Shown piece by piece: positions 9,220-15,706 of a stretch of 15,706 bases of DNA; positions within the stretch are counted from its first letter, which is position 1, and each line of letters starts with the position of its first letter. The position numbers were made by a program, and so were the translations under genes. This stretch comes from Chlamydomonas sphaeroides (Eukaryota > Chlorophyta > Chlorophyceae > Chlamydomonadales > Chlamydomonadaceae): contig BDDC01001128.1 of NCBI GenBank assembly GCA_001662425.1, positions 1-15,706 on the forward strand. The letters are read 5' to 3'. The notes beneath the pieces are model-generated. The model did no database searches and had not been told where the DNA came from. It worked only from the letters and a program-made list of their open reading frames with translations.

Positions 9220-10349
9220 CCAGCGCCGTGGCGGGCCTGCACACCAGACTCCGGCGGCTCGCGGGCCCCGCTCTACGAATCTATCAATCGCCGGCAACAT
9301 GGAGCAATGCATAGCTCACGCCGACAACAATTGCACACTTTCCGCGCCATATACGCGTGACGGGAGCGCCTAGCCTGGGTGCTGGGCCTGCCCCTCCCCC
9401 TCCCCCGGAGAGTGCAGACTTAGTCGTTTCACCCATGGTAATCCCCCTCCCCAGACACCATAAACCGCACTGTAAGGCACAGCGCCTCGACACGCCCCGC
9501 CTCACACCCCCAGATCCCTCGACACCCAATCAACACGCTTTTACGGCACGACCCTCCACGCCAAACGTGCACAACCCCCCACGCCAGCACCGGACGCCGC
9601 CGCGTGCTCCCCATCAGTGCAGCCGTGCGCGAACCGGCCTGCGAAGCCGACCCGAGTCCGCAATTCGTTACGCCGGACGTGCCGGAAATGTCAGTCAGGC
9701 TAGCCGACGGCGGATCGGGCCTGACTGAGGCGCACCACGAGGGCTCGGGCCGGATCCCTCTGGACCACACCGTCGACCAGCCAAGCTTACCGCGGGCTCT
9801 AACGGGAGCCAGCACTGCCAATCGCTGCCCCACGCACACAGGGCGCAGGCGCAAAGGTGGCTGCGGTGGTACGGCGGCGGCCGTGGCCTCTGCCTCACGC
9901 CTTCCCATGGGCTTGGCAGCGCCGCCGCCAGGCCAGCACCGCCGTCAGGCCCACGGACCCGTGGACATGAGGACTGCGTCGCGAGCCAGCGGGCCACGAT
10001 CGTCACCGCCGCCCAGATCCCTTTGCAGCGATCCTGCGCCTGGAGCCTGGTCGCCGTGGCGGCGTCCGGGTCTGACTCCCGCCACTGACAACGTCGCCGC
10101 CACCGCTGTGGCGTGCGCTGTAGCCAGGCACCGGCGCCGGATGCCGCTGTCTTGGATGCGACAGACCGGTGGGCAGCAGACAGCGGCGGCGACCGCTTTG
10201 GCGCCGCCGCCGCCGCCTGCCGCCGCTACCGCAGCGAGGCGCCGGCCCAGGCAGTGCTCCAACCAGCTGCCAGCCGCCCGCGACGCAGCCGCCCGCGCCT
10301 GTGTCGGCTAGCGGCGCGGCCGGCGGCGGCCTGCGCAGCCCCAGCCCGC
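9220..10349. other. No supported gene; 3' flank of gene 2
   Basis: This lies downstream of the gene 2 stop and presumably includes its 3' UTR. I found no TGTAA on the minus strand here, so the polyadenylation site is not placed. Open frames of about 100-235 residues exist on both strands but overlap and show no domain. A TGTAA on the plus strand (9471-9475) faces the other way. Confidence 0.45.
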
Positions 10350-10601
10350 CTACAGGTCCGCATCCAGGTCGGTGCTCGGCAGCGCGGCTCCAAGCAGGGT
10401 GTGGCCCAGCACCTCCCTCCAACGCCAGCCCACGGCCGCGCGGCCCGCCAGCAGCAGCCGCTCGCTGCCGCCGCCGGCGCAGGGAGCCACGCGCAGTGAC
10501 AGCTGCGACGCCGGCACGGGCGTCGGCGGCGGCGCCGCCGCGTCGGCGGCGGAGGGCGGCGGCGGCGGCGCACCCCTCTTGCACAGCTGCGCGAGGTAGA
10601 C
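10350..10601 (-). CDS. Gene 2 terminal exon (252 nt, stop TAG)
   Basis: Begins after CCCCCAG with VYLAQLCKRGA, which may close the third module. A Pro/Ala linker follows, then LSLRVAPCAGGGSERLLLAG and a Trp-rich patch (GWRWREVLGHTLLG), ending PSTDLDADL before TAG. It is 83 codons plus stop, phase 0. No TGTAA was found within 1 kb downstream. Confidence 0.72.
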   Translation of the reverse strand, partial: VYLAQLCKRGAPPPPPSAADAAAPPPTPVPASQLSLRVAPCAGGGSERLLLAGRAAVGWRWREVLGHTLLGAALPSTDLDADL

Positions 10602-13600
10602 CTGGGGGCACCGGGAGGGCCGGCGCGGGTTTGGTGGGTCGCGACCACACGACGCTCGTCACAGCATGCGAGCGCGGAGCTCAGGGCTCGTGCACGCTTG
10701 GTGGTGCCACGCGACGCCAGCGCTGGGTGCTGTGCCAGCAAACATGTGAGATGATGTAAGGTCGGAGCGCTGGGTTACGCAGCTAGCACAGCCATGAGGA
10801 GAGTCGGAGCGCTGGGTTGTCCGAGCTGATGGCATGCCGTGCGTGGTGTAGCGCTGGGGCCGTCCCATGTCCACGCTGTGCGAGCGCTCACCTCCTGCGC
10901 AGTTTTTGTGCCTTCCCCTGTACTCCGGTCAAAGCGCAGCAGGACCGGGTGCGGAAGCCGCCACTTCGCTGACTCGGCCAGCTCGAGGAGGATGTTTGCG
11001 GGCACGCGCACATCCACCAGAAGGGCCGACTGCGCAGGAGCGGCGGGGGAGGAGAGATGATTGCGGGGAACACAAACACACACTTTGACAGCTGCAGCGA
11101 GGGTGTTGCAGTTATTTGGGTCTTGATTCCGCAGGGAAAGAGCTGGCTGGCGGGTGTTGCCGCGAGCATTATAGTGCACATTCGACACCTTCCGTTGTTG
11201 CTGACGTGCATCGCTGCATATGAAAGCGCAAATGAAGGCCATGGTCCGCCGGTGCGCTAGAAGCCGCTTGTAAAGTTTTGCGCACACGCGCATGTGCGTC
11301 GCAGGTGAGGTTCGGCCGCACCCTAAAGTGCCGCTAGAGGTCCAATAGGACGCAGGACACCATCAGGCATCCATCTGGCGCCGATGTCGCAGAGTGACCT
11401 AGAGCGAATGTCCATGACCGTGCTGGTAATGCCAACAATCGGCGCCAACCCTGCGGCCGCCACTCATACCTGGAGCGCTTCCAGCTGTGCGGCGGCGGCC
11501 GTGTCGCCTCGAGCACGAGCAGCCTCCACCAGCGTTGCCACCTCCTCCAATGGACCCGGTGCCAGGGCCATCGTCGACGGCGCAGCGTCAGCGTTGTTGC
11601 CGGCGGCCGCTGCGACAGGAGCAGGAGTCGCTGCTGCAGGCGCAGGTGCCGCTGCGGCAGGAGCGGTGGCTACAGCTGCAGGGGCGGCAACAGCGGCTGT
11701 TGGAGCGGTGGCCGCGGCTACAGGCACGGCGGCCGCGGCCGACGGCGTGGCGTTGCCGTTAGCGTCGGCAGCCGCGAGCGGCGGCGCTGGCCCTGGCAAC
11801 GGCGCCGGCGGCAGCGCCTCTTCCGTCGGCGGCTGTGCTAGAATGAACCTGCCTCCGCTGCCGCTTGAGCCAGGCGGTCGCAGCGGCGGCGGAGGCAGCG
11901 GAGGCAGCGGTCGCAAAACGCCGGTGCCGCCATCGTCAGCCCCTGATTGCGCCCCCGGCGGCGCGTCGGCGGCAGCGCTGTCGCCATCGCGCCGCCGTTC
12001 GTAGCCGCCGCGCTCCGCCGCCGGCAGTCGTTGGGCCCCGCCAGCTGCGGCTGCGTCGGGTGAGGCCGGGCCCGCCGCGGCCGCCACCTCCTCGCCGCTG
12101 CCGCCGGGCCGTGGCGGCGCCGCCGCCGTCAGCGACCGGAGGTGCAGTACGAGGCAGCCGTCGGGGCTGATGCTCCAGTCCTCCTGGGACCTGCCCACCA
12201 GCGCCGACGACGGCAGGCGGTGCAGGCGCGGCGAGCTGCCGGCGGGGCCGGGGTGGACCTGCGGGAGAGCGGCGGCCGCATTGGACCAGCGTGGACGTCA
12301 TTGAAGGGCACCGGAGCATGCAGCCCGGCTCGCCCGCTGCTGCGGCAGCTAATGGCCGCGGTGTGAATGCACGCGGCGTGGCGCTAGGCGGATGTGGGTC
12401 AACGCCGTGCGACCCGCTGCCGGTTGCTCCCTGACGTCTTCGAGGCCCCCGAGGCCCGTCAAGCGGAGCGCTGCTGAGGGCCTGCATCCGTCCGCCCACC
12501 CGCCGCCGCCAACAACGGACACCGCAGCGCCGCGCCGTACGCTGCAGTACACGGTGTACGACACGGTTCGGCATCGGCCTCACCTCGCACGTGATGGCTT
12601 CGCCCGGCAGCGGCCGTCCGTCCAGTCGAAGCTGCACCATGAGTATGGCCGGCAGCGCCTCGCGCGGAAGCTGGTTTTGCACGCCCGGCGGCAGCCGCAG
12701 CGGCGGCAGCAGCGACGCCGCTGACAGCGGCGCGGAGGGGGCGGCGTCCGCCGCAGCCAGCTGGGGCAATGACGGCGCCGCTGACGCCGCCGCCGCCAGC
12801 GCAGCCAGGCCGTCGACGGGCTCATCGCCCATCATCAGGGAGCCCAGCGGCTGCCGCAGGGACTGTGTGACGTGGTCCGTCGCGATACGCGGCCGCCGCG
12901 GCGGCGCCGTCAGCGGCAGCGGCAGCAGCGGCGGCTGCAGTACCCGCGGCGGCGGCTCCAGCTCGTCCACACCGGCAGCGGCCTCGGCCTTGAGCCGTAC
13001 GAGCGCCTCCGCCAGCACACGTGCCGTCGTCGTGTCTGGCGCCGCCTCCGCCGTCAGGCCTAGCGGCAGGCGCCGCTGCAGCTGCGACGGCGGCGCCGCC
13101 GTCAGCGGCATAGGTAGCGGCTCTGAGGCCATGCGGAGGCCGCCGCTGCCGCCGCCGCCGCTGTCGCCCAGCCCGAGGCCGCCGGGCGGCGGCACCGACA
13201 GATCCAGCGGGAAGGACCTGGACGGCTCCGCCGCCAGCATCTCCAGGCCGAGCACCGCCGCCAGCTGCTGTTGCCGCCGCCACTGCTGCTGAGCTGACGG
13301 CGGCGCCGCCACCGCCAGCGCCGTGTCCGACATGGGCCGCATGCCGGCGTCCGCCTCGAATTCGTCGCCGCCGTCGACGGCCTCGTCGCCGCCGCCGCCG
13401 CCGCCGCTGCTGTCCGCTGGACCAGGCACAGCCGCCGCCGCAGCGACCGCCGCTGCCGCCGCCGCGGCGGCAGCCGCGGCGGTGCCGCCACCGCTGGCCG
13501 CGCTACCGCTGCTGTTGGCGACGGCGGCGGTGCTCTTGGCGGCGGCCTCGGCGGCGGCGATTGCGGCGGCGGCCTCCTCCTCCTCCTTGGTCGGGGTCTT

Positions 13601-14733
13601 CAGCAGCAGGACAAGACCGCTGTCTGCCGAGTGGCTCCACCCCAGGAACCACTTGCCCATGGCCAGCCGCTTGAGCGTCCGGCTCGTCACCCTGGCGTCG
13701 GGCGGGAGGCGTCTGGGTCATTGGCGGTCGTCGGGATCAACCAAAGTACGTCATAGCGGGACAGCCGCCACACTCCGCAGGATAGGCGGGGCAAGGCCTA
13801 GGTCACTGCCGGTGCCGATGCGTGCACGACACGCTTGTCTTGCGACGCAGGGGGCATCGTCAACCGCAACGCGCGATGGGTATTGTTTCGACGCCAGCAT
13901 TCCGGGGCTTGTACGCAAGTCCTGGACGGAACAGCAGCCGCACCAGGTCGGTGCTTGCGTACGCTCGAGAGCCACACGCACCATAAAATGCAACCACCTA
14001 ACAAGCTATGGAACAACTTCGGCACACCGCCAAACACTTCATCGTGCCCCACCCACCAGTAGTAGTGGGCGCCCTTGTTGTACAACAGGTCGGCGGCGTG
14101 CACCTCCGGGAGCAGCCGGCCGTTGAGCTCGACCTGTGGCAGCAGGTGCAGCAGGTGCAGCAGGGGCAGGGGCATAGTCGGGCACACGCCAGGCATGTTT
14201 ACGAGGGGCATGTGCCACCGTTCGGATCGCAGCTGGCCTTTGAGCTTCACTGGCCGGTGAGCTCCACCTGGCAGGGCGTGGGCATTGCGACACAAGCATG
14301 GCTAGTCGGCGCCACGCCAGGCTGTGCGAGGTGTGATCAAGTGTCTAGAGAAACAGAACCCCACACGAGGGGTGCGGGCGATCGCTAGGCCCGCAGCGGG
14401 CCATTGAGCTCGACCTGGTTCGGCAGGGGCGTGGGCGTCTTGCTTGTTGCTTCCCTGCCAGCCGCCTTTCACAATCAACACCCACACACAGGCACGCGTG
14501 TGCTCTCAGCCCCTCAAACCCCGCATCCCTGACACCCAACGGCCCATCCGGGTCTCCAGCTCGGTGCGCCGATTCCCAAGCAACAGCAGCCGCAAAAATG
14601 AGCACACGCACAGGCACGCGGTTGCTGTCAGCCGACCCTCTCAGCGAGCCCCGCCTCCCTACGCCAGCCAGCGGCTCACCCGGACCTCCAGCTCGGTGCG
14701 CCCCGGCGGGTTGGCGCCCACCCACTGACGGAC
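10350..14733 (-). CDS. Gene 2: multi-module, possibly SAND/VARL-like regulator (6 exons seen, 805 aa, 5' end uncertain)
   Basis: Join of 14680-14733, 14057-14133, 12584-13691, 11470-12258, 10892-11029 and 10350-10601. Every junction is GT-AG, and all phases agree (0, 2, 0, 0, 0), giving 805 codons and TAG at 10350-10352. Introns are 546, 365, 325, 440 and 290 bases.

Three short segments resemble one another: about residues 13-75, 390-455 and 677-735. Each has a helix-like stretch, a Trp motif (GKWFLGWS, QEDWSIS, SAKWRLPHP), then a Gly-containing turn. This recalls the SAND fold used by volvocine VARL (RegA/RLS) proteins. Long Ala/Gly/Pro linkers separate them, and a Glu/Ala helix (about 650-676) precedes the third. 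If the reading is right it would be a nuclear DNA-binding regulator. The fold is inference; the exon structure is well supported. The first exon and start codon are not fixed. Confidence 0.72.
10892..11029 (-). CDS. Gene 2 exon with third Trp module (138 nt)
   Basis: Flanked by CCTGCGCAG and GAG|GTGAGC, both phase 0, exactly 46 codons. It begins SALLVDVRVPANILLELAES and continues AKWRLPHPVLLRFDRSTGEG. The order strand, helix, KW, strand, Gly turn matches the other two modules and has no low-complexity sequence, so it is the best seed for a remote homology search. Confidence 0.75.
11470..12258 (-). CDS. Gene 2 exon with second Trp module and Ala/Pro linker
   Basis: Begins after TCTCCCGCAG with VHPGPAGSSPRLHRLPSSAL, then VGRSQEDWSISPDGCLVLHL. 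The second part parallels GKWFLGWSHSADSGLVLLL of module 1 in Trp, Ser, Asp, Gly and the final hydrophobic strand. Some 190 residues of Ala/Pro/Gly linker follow, including alternating A-P-A-A repeats. The exon ends in a helix (LEEVATLVEAARARGDTAAA...) and CAG before GTATGAG. It is 789 bases, phase 0 at both ends. Confidence 0.75.
12584..13691 (-). CDS. Gene 2 long exon (rest of module 1, low-complexity linker, start of module 2)
   Basis: Begins after CGACGCCAG with one base of the Trp codon, then VTSRTLKRLAMGKWFLGWSH and SADSGLVLLLK. An acidic EEEE leads into a run of about eleven Ala, then Gly/Ser/Glu/Asp stretches and a Pro/Leu-rich linker of some 300 residues. It ends with ILMVQLRLDGRPLPGEAITC and E before GTGAGG. 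The last segment resembles the VELNGRLLPE start of module 1. GC at third positions is very high, as in expressed volvocine genes. Confidence 0.78.
14057..14133 (-). CDS. Gene 2 exon VELNGR (77 nt, start of module 1)
   Basis: Starts after CTGCTGCCACAG and ends ...TACTACTG before GTGGGTGG, phase 2. It codes for VELNGRLLPEVHAADLLYNK and then GAHYYW, where the Trp codon is completed by the G at 13691. The strand-helix pattern with a terminal YYW fits the N-terminal part of a SAND/VARL-type module. Three copies of its first bases lie upstream in the intron. Confidence 0.72.
14252..14437 (-). pseudogene. Decayed tandem copies of the VELNGR exon start
   Basis: Inside the 546-base intron, the acceptor and first codons of the VELNGR exon recur. 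Copy 1 starts at complement 14414 after GAACCAG and reads VELNGPLRA then TAG. Copy 2 starts at 14267 after TGCCAG and reads VELTGQ then TGA. A weaker third copy overlaps the end of copy 2 (GTGAAGCTCAAAGGCCAGC). Copies 1 and 2 keep usable AG acceptors in the correct phase, so splicing to either would truncate the protein within ten codons. Spacing between starts is 147 and 134 bases. Confidence 0.75.
14554..14701 (-). repeat. 132-bp tandem duplication spanning the end of the 54-nt exon
   Basis: The 16-mer CTCCAGCTCGGTGCGC occurs exactly at 14686-14701 (in the exon) and 14554-14569 (in the intron), 132 bases apart. Similarity continues between copies (for example GCACGCG...GCTCTCAG against GCACGCG...GCTGTCAG). 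In the intronic copy the donor GTGAGC has become ATGGGC and no acceptor precedes it, so it cannot serve as an exon. Confidence 0.8.
14680..14733 (-). CDS. Gene 2, first supported exon (54 nt)
   Basis: Codes for VRQWVGANPPGRTELEVR. It is preceded by a long C/T-rich tract ending CGACAG and followed by CGG|GTGAGC, a consensus donor; both ends are phase 0. The frame is also open upstream, so this could be the 3' part of a longer exon. A decayed copy of its 3' half lies 132 bp downstream in the intron. Confidence 0.65.
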
Positions 14734-14967
14734 CTGTCGCGGGAGGGAGGGGGCAGGGGGCAGCACGGGCGCGGGCGGGGCACGTTGGCTGCGTTGCATG
14801 CACTTGCCGGGCTTGCGTGGGGTGAGCCCGAGGCGGGGCCTCTGGCCTCCGCCCTGCGGCAGGATGTGCTCCCATTTCCTGTCGTCATTCCAGGCAGCAA
14901 CGAGCAGCCTTGGCTGTCTCCGCTGGCTGAAGTGGCTGATCTGGCTGGGCTGGCTGAGCTGTCTTGG
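14734..14967 (-). other. Open frame upstream of gene 2, possible further coding sequence or start
   Basis: The gene 2 frame stays open upstream until TAG at 14968-14970. It contains WNDDRKWEHILPQGGG (complement 14892 to about 14845), which looks protein-like. It also has an in-frame ATG at 14797-14799, which would add MQRSQRAPPAPVLPPAPSLP and RQ. Against continuous coding, the last 60 bases before 14733 form a C/T-rich tract ending in CAG, as at an intron end, and I see no good phase-0 donor in between. The true first exon may lie elsewhere. Confidence 0.3.
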
Positions 14968-15239
14968 CTAGCTTAGCTGTCTTGGCTTGTTAAACCGGTA
15001 GATGGTTTGCAGGTCGCGGCAGCAGATCGTGGCCGGGGTGTGCCGCGCACGATGGGGAGCAGTAACTGACAGCGAGCTGGGAGGTAACACGAACAGCAAG
15101 CAGGCATCGGGCTGTCGTGTGCCGTGCGCGCTTGTGCTTCCTCGCAAGCAGCGGGCTATCATCTACGGCTGCTACTCGGTAGGCTGTGTATGCGTCGCCA
15201 GAGGTCGCAGGCAGTGCTAGCTAGCTTGCATGGCCGTTG

Positions 15240-15278
15240 GCTGCCGTGGGTAGCTGCCGTGGGTAGCTGCCGTGGGTG
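15240..15278. repeat. 13-bp tandem repeat x3
   Basis: GCTGCCGTGGGTA occurs twice exactly and a third time with a final G. It is a minisatellite of unknown role. Confidence 0.9.
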
Positions 15279-15686
15279 GCCCTGTCAGTCGAAGGCGCGG
15301 AATGCCCGTCATCGGGGAGCGTCGGATGTGGACTTCATGCGATTCGGGCACATCGCAACCTTCCTATGGTCCAAGTTTTACTTTGTAGCATCGGGTCAAA
15401 AAGCAGCGGCATCGTGCGGCCATTGCAAGGCAGGCTGCGGACGGCACACCGCGGGATCGATGCGCTTGCAATGCTAGTAGCTCAGCGTGCACATCGCATA
15501 GCGACGAAGATGTCCCTCTCTGGCGGACACTAGGTTGTGATGCATCATGTTCACATGAATTAATACCAGCAGCAGACAGCGTGGCGCCTAACCGTACATG
15601 CAGCCATGTGGCAGTTGCAGTAATTGCGACTTTGCTGAATGTCGACGCTGTAGCAACCTGGCTTGGTTCTGTTCGAGGTGCAAACG

Positions 15687-15704
15687 CCCCCCCCCCCCCC
15701 CCCC
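15687..15704. repeat. Poly-C run (18 C)
   Basis: Eighteen C residues followed by GC at the very edge. Such runs often stop sequencing or assembly, so this probably marks a contig end, and its length may be wrong. Confidence 0.95.
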
Positions 15705-15706
15705 GC

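Larger units (their letters stand above)
14971..15706. other. No supported gene; probable upstream region of gene 2
   Basis: A 64-residue minus-strand frame (14968-15162) ends in RDLQTIYRFNKPRQLS, which looks mildly protein-like but lacks a usable donor. Plus-strand frames at 15124-15477 and 15276-15533 overlap and show no domain. The promoter and first exon of gene 2 should lie in this stretch or beyond the window, but I could not place them. Confidence 0.4.

Noticed and set aside
8212..9360. 382-residue plus-strand open frame
   Set aside because: It runs through C-rich DNA where several frames are open, its end is translated heptamer repeat, and a 264-residue minus frame overlaps it. No domain or splice support.
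10892..11029. Third gene 2 module as a B3 or AP2 DNA-binding domain
   Set aside because: The strands and key residues of B3 and the YRGVR/WAAEIR motifs of AP2 are absent; the Trp pattern fits SAND better, though still weakly.
13798..14295. 165-residue minus-strand frame containing the VELNGR segment
   Set aside because: The real exon inside it is 14057-14133. The rest reads through an intron on each side, and the splice sites and phase fit the shorter exon.
14345..14875. 176-residue minus-strand frame through the gene 2 upstream exon and intron
   Set aside because: It ignores the consensus donor at 14679 and reads the intron and duplicated exon debris in a different frame from the well-supported joined protein.

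Overview
The window looks like nuclear DNA of a green alga, probably of the Chlamydomonas/Volvox (volvocine) kind. It is GC-rich and full of simple repeats. Its coding stretches are split by short to medium introns with GTGAG-type donors and C-rich tracts before CAG acceptors. The encoded proteins carry long Ala/Gly/Pro runs. Long open frames occur in every frame on both strands, so ORF length alone is poor evidence here. I called genes only where splice sites, codon phase and protein character agree. No bacterial-style operon, tRNA, rRNA or CRISPR array was found.

Layout, left to right: a (GCAG)16 repeat at the left edge; about 1.5 kb with no supported gene; gene 1 on the minus strand (3448 down to 1614; 3 exons, 471 aa), a coiled-coil protein with basic clusters and low-complexity arms; a stretch of about 6.9 kb (3449-10349) with no supported gene, which holds an inverted repeat near 5.0 kb, degenerate repeats at 5.3-5.7 kb, very C-rich sequence around 6.9-8.5 kb and a striking heptameric GGGN4 array at 9.03-9.22 kb; gene 2 on the minus strand (14733 down to 10350; six phase-consistent exons, 805 aa, 5' end unresolved); then about 0.7 kb without a convincing gene, ending in an 18-C run. 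Low-complexity sequence at both edges suggests the window is a whole contig that stopped at hard-to-assemble sequence.

Gene 2 is the most interesting locus. Joining its exons gives a protein with three short segments that resemble one another and recall a SAND-type DNA-binding fold: a helix, then a Lys/Asp-Trp motif, then a Gly turn and a hydrophobic strand. Long Ala/Gly/Pro linkers separate them. SAND domains are the core of the volvocine VARL (RegA/RLS) regulators, so gene 2 may be a divergent, multi-module member. That is inference from pattern, not an established match. One of its introns holds tandem, decayed copies of the neighbouring exon edges. Several keep a splice acceptor but run into a stop within ten codons.

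Genes 1 and 2 share strand and a low-complexity, possibly nuclear character, but nothing in the sequence shows that they work together.
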